A stretch of 64,000 bases of DNA from Syntrophotalea acetylenivorans (GCF_001887775.1 NZ_CP015519.1:1240001-1304000), one strand, 5' to 3'. Positions 1 to 9,076 are shown, numbered from the stretch's first letter. Numbers and translations are program-made. Notes: generated by a model from the sequence alone, not told the origin.

Positions 1-1568
1 CCCTGATCACCCAGATGATGGAGCTGGAGCGTCAGCCATTGAAACAGATGGAGGTCGACAAGGCCTACTTCAACAATAGGCTTACGGCATTAAATCAGTT
101 CGAAGGCAAGCTAGAAAGCTTTTTGTCACAAATTGAAAAGCTTAACTCAGCCACTGAGTTACAGGCAAAAAAAACGATCCAGGGCTCGGAAGATTACTTT
201 TCCGCCACGGTAGACAGTGAGGGGATAACAGGTAGTTACCAGGTAGAGGTAGTGGACCTGGCCCAGGTGCAAAAAAGCGTGAGCCTTGGCGTAGCCGACA
301 AATCAGCCCATAACTTCGGAATGGGCACCCTGACTCTGCAGGTCGGTGATGATGATCCAGTCGACATTACCATCGATGGACAGAATAATTCCCTGGACGA
401 CATCATGGCCGCCATTAACGATGCCGATGCGGGAGTCACCGCATCGATCATCAACGATGGCACCTCTAACCCTTATCGACTGGTGTTGACCGGCGCTGAG
501 GCCGCCACCAGTTTCAGCTTGACTTCCAGTCTCGCAACATTTGATGGGAATCTCTCAAATCTTGAGATTGGCGGGTATTCGGATCCGGACGCCCAACTGT
601 TCGGCAGCGGCACGGTCAGCCTGTCAACCGGCCACGACATCACCTTGAGTGGGCCAAACAACTCCCTGACGGACTTGCGGGATGCTATTAACGCTGAAAC
701 GGGGACTACCGGAGTTAGCGCATCTCTCACCGAGGACGGCAGTGGAGGGTGGCGTTTGGAGTTGACCGGTGGCACCATCGACTCCACTGCCCTTTCCGGT
801 GCTTCCGGCTATGCGCCACCTTCCCTGGCGGACACCCAGAACGCTCAGCAGGCACATATTCGAGTCGATGGCATCGACATTTACAGCGCCAGTAACACCC
901 TCTCAGAGGCGATTCCGGGTGTGACACTCAATCTGGACAAAGCAGAAGAAGGCACTCAAACCAGCCTTACTGTGGATCTGGATGAAAGTGCCATTAAAGA
1001 CCTGATTAAAGATTTTATTTCCGGCTATAACAAGGTGGTCTCTTACGTCACCAGCCAATCAAAATCAGAGGACGGCAGCGCCGGCATCCTGATTGGCGAC
1101 ACTGGAATGAACAGCGCAAAGCGGCGTCTGCAAAGCATGCTGACCAAGCCGATTGAAGGTTCAATAAGCTCCCTTTCCATGCTTGGCATGAAGACCCAAA
1201 AAGATGGCACACTGGAACTGGACGAGGACACTCTTACAGAGGCTATCCAAAGCGATCTCGATGGCGTCACGACTTTGCTGGCCGGCAACGAATCCGTCGT
1301 CGGCATCGCCACCCAAATGGCGGATTACCTGGAAAGCATAACCGACGATATCGACGGACTTTTCAGTTCTCGCGAAGACACTATTCAGAGCAATATCAAA
1401 GGAATCGAGAAAAGCATCGAGCGCATGGAAATGCGTCTGGAAAAACGGGAACAAACACTCTACAACCAGTTTAATGCGTTGGAACAACTAGTGAGTTCCA
1501 TGAACTCAACCAGCAGTTTTCTCACTACCCAACTAAAATCACTGGAGAATCTTTGGAGTAATCAATAA
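1..1568 (+). CDS. fliD: Flagellar hook-associated protein 2 (filament cap), 5'-truncated by window edge
   Basis: FliD forms the cap at the tip of the flagellum under which exported flagellin subunits fold. The reading frame is open to the first base of the window (codons before the first Met at 15 read LITQ), so the true start lies upstream. The visible part is about 521 residues. It has the FliD N-terminal helix (ELERQPL...), a middle dominated by Ser/Thr/Gly beta-rich repeats typical of the variable D2/D3 domains, and a C-terminal heptad helix (LYNQFNALEQLVSSMN) that mirrors the N-terminal coil, as in the family. It ends directly at the fliS start codon, so the two are co-transcribed. Family assignment is firm; only the extreme N-terminus is missing. 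Confidence 0.95.
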   Translation, partial: LITQMMELERQPLKQMEVDKAYFNNRLTALNQFEGKLESFLSQIEKLNSATELQAKKTIQGSEDYFSATVDSEGITGSYQVEVVDLAQVQKSVSLGVADKSAHNFGMGTLTLQVGDDDPVDITIDGQNNSLDDIMAAINDADAGVTASIINDGTSNPYRLVLTGAEAATSFSLTSSLATFDGNLSNLEIGGYSDPDAQLFGSGTVSLSTGHDITLSGPNNSLTDLRDAINAETGTTGVSASLTEDGSGGWRLELTGGTIDSTALSGASGYAPPSLADTQNAQQAHIRVDGIDIYSASNTLSEAIPGVTLNLDKAEEGTQTSLTVDLDESAIKDLIKDFISGYNKVVSYVTSQSKSEDGSAGILIGDTGMNSAKRRLQSMLTKPIEGSISSLSMLGMKTQKDGTLELDEDTLTEAIQSDLDGVTTLLAGNESVVGIATQMADYLESITDDIDGLFSSREDTIQSNIKGIEKSIERMEMRLEKREQTLYNQFNALEQLVSSMNSTSSFLTTQLKSLENLWSNQ

Positions 1569-2003
1569 ATGAATGCCTATATGAATAATTACCACCACAA
1601 CCAGATCGATACTGCATCCCGTGAGCAGATATTGATCATGCTTTACGACGGGGCAATCCGTTTCACCCGTCAGGCCATAAATGCGATTGAGACGGGAGAT
1701 CAGAATGGCAAAACCCACGGAATTCAGAAAGCCATGGCCATCATTTCCGAATTCCGCAACACTCTTGACCACAACATCGGTGGAGAGATTGCCGCCAACC
1801 TTGATGCGCTTTACGAGTTCATGATCAGCAGTCTGACCCAAGCTAATCTCAAAAATGATCTTGAGCCTTTGCAAGTGGTCGACAACCTGTTGAGCGATCT
1901 GCGAGAAACCTGGAATGAAGCTATCCAGATCGCCCGTAAGGAACAGAGGGCGCAAGTTCAGGTAGCCAAAAGCGACCACATGCCCTTGAGAGCCAGCTTG
2001 TAA
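1569..2003 (+). CDS. fliS: Flagellin export chaperone FliS
   Basis: FliS binds the C-terminus of flagellin in the cytoplasm, prevents premature polymerisation and delivers it to the export gate. The 144-residue length is close to the family norm (about 125-140). The N-terminal segment with an LIMLYDGAIRF core and a four-helix, all-alpha composition is characteristic. The ATG follows the fliD stop codon without any gap, which argues for translational coupling. The order fliD-fliS-fliT-like matches many flagellar operons. No anomaly seen. Confidence 0.95.
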   Translation: MNAYMNNYHHNQIDTASREQILIMLYDGAIRFTRQAINAIETGDQNGKTHGIQKAMAIISEFRNTLDHNIGGEIAANLDALYEFMISSLTQANLKNDLEPLQVVDNLLSDLRETWNEAIQIARKEQRAQVQVAKSDHMPLRASL

Positions 2004-2018
2004 AGAGAGGAAGCGAGC

Positions 2019-2420
2019 ATGTCGCTGGAACAACTGATTGAACAATCTGCCGCCTGTTATCAGGCCATGCTGGACCAGCTGGCGCAAATGGCTGAAGTAC
2101 TTGAAGACGCTCAACCCAAGGCCATTCACCGTGCTCTTGAGAGCTGGCAGCTACTGCAGGAAGAGGCGCAGCAACTCGACGCCCGAATCGATCAACTGAC
2201 CGGGAATTTTCAGCAGAGCGAACTGCCGCCCAAGTATCATCAGCGCAGCGAACTGATGAACCAGGTTGCCCTGGAGTGCCAACAGGTCTTCTCCCGGGCC
2301 AATCTTCTAAAAGCCCTGATCAGCGATGAGCTCAATCGACTACAGCATGGCCGCAAGGCTCTTGGGGGGTACAAAACACCGGTAGACAAAAGAGGCTCCC
2401 GGCTCACCGCAAGCCTCTAA
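2019..2420 (+). CDS. FliT/FlgN-like flagellar chaperone
   Basis: Small (133 residues), wholly helical, Gln/Glu/Leu-rich protein placed 15 bases after fliS with a good ribosome site (AGAGAGGAAG) before the ATG. FliT-type proteins escort the cap protein FliD and FlgN the hook-associated proteins; sequence alone does not tell the two apart here. The position directly after fliD and fliS favours a FliT role. The C-terminus ends in a basic, Gly/Ser-rich tail. Function is inferred from position and fold class rather than from diagnostic residues. Confidence 0.7.
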   Translation: MSLEQLIEQSAACYQAMLDQLAQMAEVLEDAQPKAIHRALESWQLLQEEAQQLDARIDQLTGNFQQSELPPKYHQRSELMNQVALECQQVFSRANLLKALISDELNRLQHGRKALGGYKTPVDKRGSRLTASL

Positions 2421-2658
2421 AAATGCACCCTATCCATTGGACTGGGCAATAAAATCCAGGGCATTACCGTTTGCGAAAAACAAAAATACACGCTATGATG
2501 GCGCCCACTCACTCGGAGGGCGTTGCCGATGACGGTGCCAAGTGGTAATCACCGACATTTTGATCGCGCAGTTAAGGCAGAACTCCAAACTTGTTTTCCT
2601 GATGGCAAAAGGGCTACTGCCTGACATTGTCATCCATGCAACCGACCAATACTTCTAA

Positions 2659-3324
2659 ATGTTAGCCCTTGACCATCTAAAAAAACATCGTTCCGTCATG
2701 ATCTCGCTGCCACTCTCCGGTGGACAACCGCTGACCCTGGAATGCGTGGCCCGGCGCCGCTCTGTCGATCTGGTCGATGCGACTTTTCTGCCGGGGCAGC
2801 TGCCCCTCAAAGGCCTGGATCTGACCGGTACCGTCCGGCTTTTTTTCGAGGACGAAGGGCGCACCTTCAGGCTTCGAGCTAAAATCGAAGAGATTAACGG
2901 CGACGACAAGCTGCTTCTCAAAGCCATTGAAACGGCTTTGCAATATGGTGAGCGGGAATATTTCCGCGTCAACGCTGATTTTTCTGTCAAATACCGCCTT
3001 CTCACCGACGATGTGGATATACGTACCCGGCAGTTCAACGGTCGAATGAACATCAGCGGTGGCGGCATGCTGCTGCCCCTGCAAGAACGGGTAGGTAACG
3101 GTCAGAAGCTTTCCCTGACCCTGATTTTATGCAAGGACCCGCTTAAGGTCGTGCGTTGTACTGCCCAGGTGGTGCGTACCTGCCCCCTTGCCGATGGATT
3201 CAAAGGAGCCGGAATACACTTCACGGAGATTGAACCCCCTGACCGTGACAGCATCATCGCTTTCTGCATGGCCGCCCAACGGTTGGAATTAAGAAACAAG
3301 GTGCAAACCAAGGACCTGACTTAG
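2659..3324 (+). CDS. PilZ-domain c-di-GMP receptor, YcgR-like layout
   Basis: A 221-residue protein with an N-terminal beta-rich half (residues about 1-95, resembling the YcgR flagellar-brake domain) followed by a PilZ domain. The c-di-GMP contacts are visible: an RxxxR motif at R99-R103 and an NxSxxG motif at N131-S133-G136. Proteins of this layout bind c-di-GMP and slow or bias the flagellar motor, which fits its place just after the fliD-fliS-fliT genes. The start codon at 2659 has only a weak ribosome site. The 238 bases upstream hold a possible promoter (TTTGCG about 2471, TATGAT about 2495) but nothing conserved. A second, related PilZ gene follows after one dispersed hairpin repeat. 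Confidence 0.85.
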   Translation: MLALDHLKKHRSVMISLPLSGGQPLTLECVARRRSVDLVDATFLPGQLPLKGLDLTGTVRLFFEDEGRTFRLRAKIEEINGDDKLLLKAIETALQYGEREYFRVNADFSVKYRLLTDDVDIRTRQFNGRMNISGGGMLLPLQERVGNGQKLSLTLILCKDPLKVVRCTAQVVRTCPLADGFKGAGIHFTEIEPPDRDSIIAFCMAAQRLELRNKVQTKDLT

Positions 3325-3395
3325 TTTTCATCCGGAAACGGCCTTTTCCCATATGAAAACTACGCGGTGCCCATCCGAAGTTTCCTGATGGGCAC
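3325..3395 (+). repeat. Dispersed hairpin repeat, family A, copy 1 (short form)
   Basis: About 72 bases made of two inverted repeats: GTTTTCAT paired with ATGAAAAC, then GTGCCCATC paired with GATGGGCAC. The same unit recurs at 16104-16176 in the same orientation and, inverted and with an extra inner module, at 12874-13049. It begins at the stop codon of the upstream PilZ gene and may act as a transcript-end or RNA-stability element. No coding capacity. Confidence 0.9.
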
Positions 3396-3425
3396 GAGTT
3401 AGCATCACCGAAGGGAGCATGCGCT

Positions 3426-4130
3426 ATGGCCACCTCCCCACCCTGCCCTATTAACCTCCTGGAAAACTTTGCCGACTGCCGCATGGTCAAGGTGACCATT
3501 CCGCTATTGAGGGAAGAGTCCATACACCTGGACGGCGTGGTTAAAGACTTTACCGAGTCCTCTTTGGACATTCATTTCCCATCCCAGCCCCTGCCCCTTT
3601 CCGATCTTGCAGAAGAAGGTCAATGGCGTGTCACCTTTGACAAGGGGATATCCTTCCTGACGCTGTGGACCAGCCTGGCGACTTTGGTCAATCCCAGCCG
3701 CGTTCAACTCAATATCACCGGCTCGGAGACAAACCATTATGCCCGCCGAGACCACCGTGTGGATACAGAGGTTTACCTGCGTTACTGGCAGGCAGGAGAC
3801 GGTCGACAAGAATTGCCCCCCCAACGCACTCGGGTGAATCTCAGCGGCTACGGCGTCAGCTTTCAGGCTCAAACAACCTTAGCTGCCAACAGTCTGGTGG
3901 AATTGGAAATATTTCTACCGGGAGGGACTCTGGAGAAGATACGCTGCGTCGGTCGCATTATTCGCGGCAGCAGCCAGGAGGAGAACTGTTCCGTAACAGC
4001 CCTGGAGCTGGTCAATCCCGGGCAGGACGACATTGAAAAGATCATCAACTTTTGTATGACGGTACAGTTCCGGGATATGCAACAAAAGGCCCGCATGCTG
4101 GTCTCCAGCATGGGGCCCGATAATACTTGA
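3426..4130 (+). CDS. PilZ-domain c-di-GMP receptor
   Basis: A 234-residue protein with the same two-part layout as its upstream neighbour, to which it is distantly similar, suggesting an old tandem duplication. The PilZ motifs are an RxxxR at R107-R111 and NxSxxG at N138-S140-G143. The first about 100 residues form a beta-rich domain like the N-terminal part of YcgR. It has its own ribosome site (GAAGGGAGC before ATG). It converges with the response-regulator cyclase gene on the other strand; the intervening bases hold a perfect 7-bp hairpin. A role in c-di-GMP control of motility or surface behaviour is inferred from domain and location. Confidence 0.85.
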   Translation: MATSPPCPINLLENFADCRMVKVTIPLLREESIHLDGVVKDFTESSLDIHFPSQPLPLSDLAEEGQWRVTFDKGISFLTLWTSLATLVNPSRVQLNITGSETNHYARRDHRVDTEVYLRYWQAGDGRQELPPQRTRVNLSGYGVSFQAQTTLAANSLVELEIFLPGGTLEKIRCVGRIIRGSSQEENCSVTALELVNPGQDDIEKIINFCMTVQFRDMQQKARMLVSSMGPDNT

Positions 4131-4143
4131 AAGCTGTATGCTG

Positions 4144-4161
4144 CCCCGGTAGCGACCGGGG
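4144..4161. terminator. Possible hairpin between converging genes
   Basis: CCCCGGT-AGCG-ACCGGGG is a perfect 7-bp GC-rich stem lying between the stop codons of the converging PilZ gene (plus strand) and cyclase gene (minus strand). There is no run of T on either side, so it would be a weak intrinsic terminator at best. Confidence 0.4.
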
Positions 4162-4190
4162 TCAAAAACACTGGCCGCCAAAATCCGGTA

Positions 4191-5171
4191 TCAAGCCGTC
4201 GCTGCAACCTGCTTGAGAGGGTAGATAAAAGACAGATCCGGGAAATGGATCGACGGCTTACTGGCTGTCTCACAACGGTCGCGGCCATTACGCTTGGCGG
4301 CGTAAAGAGCCTCATCGGCGCCGGCAATCAAGGTTTGCGGAACCAGCCCTTCCGGCCTTTCAGCACAATTAATCCCGATACTGGTGGTAACAGCAAAACC
4401 GCAATTGAGAGTGCTGATTTTGTGGCGAATGCGCTCGGCAACCATCTGCGCATGGGAACGGGGCGTTTCAGGCAGAATGATAGCAAATTCCTCGCCGCCA
4501 TAGCGACAAACCGTATCGGAAGTACGGCTCTGCTCCCGCAGCACCAAGGCAACTTCTTCCAGCACCCGGTCACCGGCCTGATGGCCATGGGTATCATTGA
4601 TCTTCTTGAAATGATCCAGATCGATGAGCAGCAAGGAAAGAGGTTTTTTTGTACGTAAACTACGGGCCGTTTCCTGTTCAATCGTGGCATCGAAGTAGGC
4701 CCGGTTGAAGAGGCCTGTAAGTCCATCGGAAAGAGCCATGCGGGCCAGGCGGTTTTGAGCATGATGCAACGCTTGAATCCGCTCGCGGTTTTTCAGATGC
4801 CAGCGAATTCTAGCACTAATTTCGGCATTACCGGCATCGAGTAACAAACCTTCACTGGCACCGGTTTCCAAGCCTTCAATGAGCAGGCCCCGGTCTTCTG
4901 GCTGCGCAAAAAGCACTACTGGCAAATCGGCCCATTCCGCTTCACGCTTCATCTCGTCTACCAAGATATCCAAAGCATCGCGGTTCTGTTCATGAAGGTT
5001 GCAGCACACCATATCGACCGCATGATCCCGCAGCCAGTGCAATGCGCGGCGACCATCGGCACAGTATAGTTTTTTATGGAAAGCGCCGGTCGATTCAAGA
5101 ATTTCGGCAACCACTTTACGGCTGTTTGCTGAATCACCAACAATCAAAACAGTATTGGACATAACAGGCAT
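4191..5171 (-). CDS. Response-regulator diguanylate cyclase with degenerate receiver
   Basis: A 326-residue protein: receiver-like domain (about 5-125), short linker helix, GGDEF domain (about 140-305). The cyclase part is intact: active-site GGEEF at 225-229 and a product-inhibition RxxD site (RTSD, 216-219) at the usual five-residue spacing. The receiver is not canonical. The phosphoacceptor position in VDMVCCNL is Asn58 instead of Asp, the acidic pair near the N-terminus is reduced to GD, and the conserved switch Lys is lost. It is therefore unlikely to be controlled by phosphorylation and may sense another partner or dimerise constitutively. The start was chosen because GGAGGGAGC precedes the ATG. 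Product c-di-GMP could feed the adjacent PilZ proteins (inference). Confidence 0.9.
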   Translation of the reverse strand: MPVMSNTVLIVGDSANSRKVVAEILESTGAFHKKLYCADGRRALHWLRDHAVDMVCCNLHEQNRDALDILVDEMKREAEWADLPVVLFAQPEDRGLLIEGLETGASEGLLLDAGNAEISARIRWHLKNRERIQALHHAQNRLARMALSDGLTGLFNRAYFDATIEQETARSLRTKKPLSLLLIDLDHFKKINDTHGHQAGDRVLEEVALVLREQSRTSDTVCRYGGEEFAIILPETPRSHAQMVAERIRHKISTLNCGFAVTTSIGINCAERPEGLVPQTLIAGADEALYAAKRNGRDRCETASKPSIHFPDLSFIYPLKQVAATA

Positions 5172-5371
5172 CAGCTCCCTCCTCTGAAGTCTTGCACTGT
5201 GCCTCCTTATCGACCTTTTGCTGCGATTGCTTTAGCTCCGCTTGCTCCTTTTTACATTAAGATTGAACAACCTTTTGTTATTTAAATAGCATAGCCGGTT
5301 GGCAAGTCTCGCAACACACCTTCTAGGTAAATGATTTAAAGATTTGCCCGGTAGCTGTCGAAAAGAGTGCT

Positions 5372-6403
5372 ATGAGTATTATTAATCCCCTGATTACAAT
5401 TCGACCGGTCATGACACCGGCCCAGGCGGCAACACCAGCTGAAGGGCGCCAATACGATCTGCAGGCCGGGCAACTGGTCAATGCTACCGTAGCCGAGGGT
5501 GGTCACAGCGAGGTATTGCTCGATCTTGACCGTCAACGGCTACGCGCCCAGACTCAAACTCCCTTGCAGACCGGCCAAAAATTGCGACTACTGGTCGTAG
5601 AGAACAAGCCCCAGCTTGTATTACGACTTTTCCAGGACAACCTGCTCGAACGCCTGACCCACACGGTCCATCTGCTGGAAGGAAAATACGAGCTGTCCAG
5701 CGCCTTGCAGCAGTTAACCAGCAGCCAAGGGACGGGAAAAAACCTGCCGGAAAAAGTCCTTCAAAAATTACTCGATTTTTTTTCGCCCTTTCGTACCGAA
5801 TCTCCCGAAGCCCTATCGGGAAAGGAGCTACAGTTGCTGGCCCGGCACCTTGGCTTAACCCTGGAGGCCGACCTGGCCCGCGGGCCTTCGGCCGTCGAGC
5901 CTGCTAACCTTAAGAGCTTATTGCTATCAACGGTCCAGACTGGAGGCGAACAACAACCTGAAACAGTTGAAAAAGCTGAACAATTGCTACAAAAACTCGA
6001 ACTTTTTCAACTGTGCAATCTACGCCTGGCCCGTCAAGGAGCCAACCTTTTGCCTTTGCCGCTGCCCTTTCTCGACAACGGCTATCTGGTGGCGGAAAAA
6101 GAGACCGGCAACGCTCCGGAACAACAAACAGCCCGAAAAGTTTCTCTCTACCTTTCCTTACAGGGGCTGGGGGATCTGCGTATCGACCTGCTCCAGGAAG
6201 CCGAGGGGCTGTTTGTACGTTTTACCTGCGACAGCGGAGATAAAACCGAATTTCTTTCCGCACAGGAATCGGAACTCCGATCCATGCTGACAACTCTCCC
6301 CCTGTGCGGAGCTACCTACTGTAGCGATAAGGGACCATTGCAAACGGACCTGATCCGAAGAATTTTAGAGGATGAAGACGAACTGTTTGATGCAAGGATC
6401 TAA
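5372..6403 (+). CDS. FliK-like flagellar hook-length control family protein
   Basis: 343 residues, rich in Gln and Leu, without membrane segments. The C-terminal part (about 225-330) has the beta-alpha layout of the FliK C-terminal domain (LQGLGDLRIDLL...). The N-terminal half resembles the linker regions of FliK proteins. It is followed after 3 bases by a gene for a free-standing FlhB C-terminal-like domain, the same pairing seen for Bacillus ylqG-ylqH, which supports the call because FliK normally acts on the FlhB C-domain to switch export specificity. Whether this is the organism's main FliK or a paralogue cannot be decided here. Ribosome site AAAAGAG precedes the ATG. Confidence 0.65.
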   Translation: MSIINPLITIRPVMTPAQAATPAEGRQYDLQAGQLVNATVAEGGHSEVLLDLDRQRLRAQTQTPLQTGQKLRLLVVENKPQLVLRLFQDNLLERLTHTVHLLEGKYELSSALQQLTSSQGTGKNLPEKVLQKLLDFFSPFRTESPEALSGKELQLLARHLGLTLEADLARGPSAVEPANLKSLLLSTVQTGGEQQPETVEKAEQLLQKLELFQLCNLRLARQGANLLPLPLPFLDNGYLVAEKETGNAPEQQTARKVSLYLSLQGLGDLRIDLLQEAEGLFVRFTCDSGDKTEFLSAQESELRSMLTTLPLCGATYCSDKGPLQTDLIRRILEDEDELFDARI

Positions 6404-6406
6404 CTG

Positions 6407-6682
6407 ATGGAAAAGAGGAAACAACAGAAGGCCGTTGCCCTGTCCTACGAAAAGGAGAAGGGGGCTCCGATGGTGGTGGCCAGCGGTCAGGGCGCCATAG
6501 CCGAAAAAATTCTCAGCACAGCGCGAGAGGCCGGAGTTGAAGTGGTTGCCGACCCCGATTTGGTCGAACTGCTGGCCGGCGTCCCGTTGGGCATGGAAAT
6601 CCCTGCCGAGCTCTATCAGGCAGTAGCAGAAATCCTGGCTTTCGTTTATCGGGCCAACAAAAGCTACAAAGATAAAACCTGA
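6407..6682 (+). CDS. FlhB C-terminal-domain-like protein (YlqH/FhlB type)
   Basis: A 91-residue soluble protein corresponding to the cytoplasmic substrate-switch domain of FlhB/YscU (start KAVALSYEKEKGAP, then a PLGMEIPAELYQAVAEILAFVY core as in FlhB). It lacks the membrane part and lacks the autocleavage motif NPTH: the corresponding stretch reads KGAPMVVASGQG. Such stand-alone copies can partly replace the FlhB C-domain in some bacteria. Here it overlaps functionally and physically with the FliK-like gene (3-base spacing), suggesting one transcription unit. It converges with the sensor cyclase gene 6 bases away. Confidence 0.85.
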   Translation: MEKRKQQKAVALSYEKEKGAPMVVASGQGAIAEKILSTAREAGVEVVADPDLVELLAGVPLGMEIPAELYQAVAEILAFVYRANKSYKDKT

Positions 6683-6688
6683 AGCGCC

Positions 6689-9076
6689 TTATTCCGGTCC
6701 GTCGATCGGCAACAGATGGCTCTGTCCAGCAACGACCTTTCGAGCGTATCTCGGCCGACTTGTTCGCTCCATCTTGACATCAAAAAAGCAATAGCCGTTT
6801 CGTCCCATGTCTTTGGCCACATACATGGCCATGTCCGCCCTCTTGAACAATAGATCGGTATTTTCTCCATCCTGGGGATAGAGAGTGATCCCGATACTGC
6901 TCGAAATATCGAAGCGCCGTTGATCGATGCAGAAGGGTTCTGCCATTATAGCCAGGATCTTTTCTGCTACTATATTTACGGCAGATATCTCATTTAACCC
7001 GGGAAGCAACATGATAAATTCATCCCCGCCGAATCGGGCCAGGGTATCATTTTGACGAATACAGGAAGCTAACCGTAATCCCACAGCTTTAAGCAGCTTA
7101 TCGCCAAAGGCATGACCGTACTGATCATTTACTTCTTTGAACTTATCGAGGTCGATAAACAACAAAGCCGCCAACCGCTCATCACGTTTAGCCTGAGCCA
7201 ATGCCTGCTTCAGGCGGTTCATAAATAGAGAACGATTCGGCAAACCGGTCAAGGCATCGTAATAAGCCAGCTTCTTAATATCCGCCTCGGCTTTTTTGCG
7301 GGCTGTTATATCGAGTACCACACCCTGGTAATGAGTCACTTCGCCGTCATCATTTCTGCGAAGCCAAAGACGATTCACAATCCAGAATTCTTCACCCCGG
7401 CGATTCAGAATTCGGTACTCCAAAGCCAGAGCTCCTCCCTTTGGCGAACTACAGTGCCTGGTCACTGCCTCTTGAACCCGTTCCAGGTCTTCTGCATGAA
7501 CAACTGAGGAAAACAGCAGTCTCCCCCTACAAAAATCTTCGGAGTCAAACCCGAACTGGGAAATATTGGGAGAAACGTACTCCACAGGCCAACCACTTTC
7601 AGCACACCACAAAAAAGCCACTGCGGGACTGTTGTTGACAATCCGTTCAAGGTCTTCCCGCCTGGCCGAGATCTCCCGCAGTTCATTTTCGACCCGAATG
7701 CGCTCTACAATTTCATGGTTCAAGTCATCGCGGGAAGCGGTCACTTCCAATAGATTTTCCACCATATTATTAAAGCTGCGCGAAAGCTGCCCGATTTCAC
7801 CCCGGGCCGCAACGTTGAGCTGCAAACCAAAGTGGCCCTGGCCAATCTGCTCGAACACCTCCATGGCTTTTTCCAGCGGACGCACAATCCCACGAGCAAC
7901 ATAATAACCGATCAACAGCGACAGAACGATTATGGCCGTTGCTACTCCCGCCACCCAGCTGATCATATTGGACAGGGCACTGGCCATACGTTGTCGTGCA
8001 GGATAAAAGTCTTCCTCATAAGCCGTTGCCATAATAACCCAGTCCCAAGGCTCATAATATCCAATCGCCGCCATTTTGGGATGCAACTCGCTACCGTCAG
8101 AATTTTTCCAGAGGTAGCGATGCAAAGCCACAGGAATAGCTTCTGCAGCCTTTCTGTCATCCAGGGTTTCAGCTAACTGAAGAATTTTTTCCACTTCTTT
8201 TTTTTGCGAGGGGCTATCGGCCAGCAAAAGGTTTTCACCGTCCCGTTGTCCATACCCCGAAATTATATATTTGCCTCGCTGTTCCCCCTTGTCGCCAAGA
8301 ACCGCGACATAGCCTCTCTTACCTATGGTTATATCCATGATGCCATGCCGCAAGCTGGTAACGTTCTCCTGCTTTTGGCCGACATATAGGGCACCGATCA
8401 CTTTGCTGCCGGAAGAATCCCAAAGCGGTCGATAACCGGTCAGATACCAAGCATTAACCACATAGGCCCGGCCGGTGAAGGCTTCTCCCCTGAGCAAGGT
8501 TTCGATCACCTCATTGGGAGATCCGTCAGGATTATAACGGGGGATATAGGTTCCAATAGCTCTGTTGCCGTTCAGGTCGGGCACCGTTGTGGCGACCCGC
8601 AACATGTCACCTTCGTCGTTCATCCGTTGAAAAACGGTACAGGTCACACCCAGCAGCTTCGTTACCTCGTCAACAATGGCGGTCGGTTGACTCAGATCGG
8701 TATTGCGTCCAAGCCAGATACCATCATAAAGGACCTTGGGCAGCGTCACCTCGCTGGTTTCGTTGGTGAACTGATTGACTGCCTGCCAAGAGACAGGAGC
8801 CCCCTTAAAATTCAGCTGGGCGTGGTTGCCAGCCACATCCGCGGCGACGTTTAAACCATGGGTCAGCATCTGTTCAAGGGATTCCTGCATGGTCCGGCAC
8901 ATAAGGTAAACATTTTGAGCGACTTTTTTGATTTCACTAGACACCAGCAGATCGACTTCCTGGCCGATATTCCGTTCCAATACCTTTTCCTGGTACATTG
9001 CAATACCGACAATGGAGGCGGCGGTCAGCAAAACCAACAGCAAGCCCATGCCAGTTATTTTTGTTCTGATTTTCAT
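6689..9076 (-). CDS. Membrane sensor diguanylate cyclase: Cache, HAMP, PAS, GGDEF
   Basis: 795 residues. An N-terminal membrane helix (about 8-28) leads into a large periplasmic region (about 30-370) of the Cache_3/Cache_2 type found in chemoreceptors and sensor kinases, including a PVSWQAVNQFT region and a GALYVGQ motif. A second membrane helix (about 372-395), a HAMP linker (about 395-450), a PAS domain (about 485-605) and a GGDEF domain (about 615-780) follow. The active site is GGDEF at 683-687 with an RxxD inhibition site (RQND, 674-677). It should make c-di-GMP in response to a small periplasmic ligand and possibly a PAS-bound cofactor. There is no EAL domain. It stands alone, convergent with the FlhB-like gene. 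Confidence 0.92.
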   Translation of the reverse strand: MKIRTKITGMGLLLVLLTAASIVGIAMYQEKVLERNIGQEVDLLVSSEIKKVAQNVYLMCRTMQESLEQMLTHGLNVAADVAGNHAQLNFKGAPVSWQAVNQFTNETSEVTLPKVLYDGIWLGRNTDLSQPTAIVDEVTKLLGVTCTVFQRMNDEGDMLRVATTVPDLNGNRAIGTYIPRYNPDGSPNEVIETLLRGEAFTGRAYVVNAWYLTGYRPLWDSSGSKVIGALYVGQKQENVTSLRHGIMDITIGKRGYVAVLGDKGEQRGKYIISGYGQRDGENLLLADSPSQKKEVEKILQLAETLDDRKAAEAIPVALHRYLWKNSDGSELHPKMAAIGYYEPWDWVIMATAYEEDFYPARQRMASALSNMISWVAGVATAIIVLSLLIGYYVARGIVRPLEKAMEVFEQIGQGHFGLQLNVAARGEIGQLSRSFNNMVENLLEVTASRDDLNHEIVERIRVENELREISARREDLERIVNNSPAVAFLWCAESGWPVEYVSPNISQFGFDSEDFCRGRLLFSSVVHAEDLERVQEAVTRHCSSPKGGALALEYRILNRRGEEFWIVNRLWLRRNDDGEVTHYQGVVLDITARKKAEADIKKLAYYDALTGLPNRSLFMNRLKQALAQAKRDERLAALLFIDLDKFKEVNDQYGHAFGDKLLKAVGLRLASCIRQNDTLARFGGDEFIMLLPGLNEISAVNIVAEKILAIMAEPFCIDQRRFDISSSIGITLYPQDGENTDLLFKRADMAMYVAKDMGRNGYCFFDVKMERTSRPRYARKVVAGQSHLLPIDGPE

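Noticed and set aside
5337-5363. Possible sigma-28 flagellar promoter (TAAAGATT-N11-TGTCGAAA) before the FliK-like gene
   Set aside because: The -10 lies so close to the start codon that the transcript would lack the ribosome site, and the -10 match is partial.
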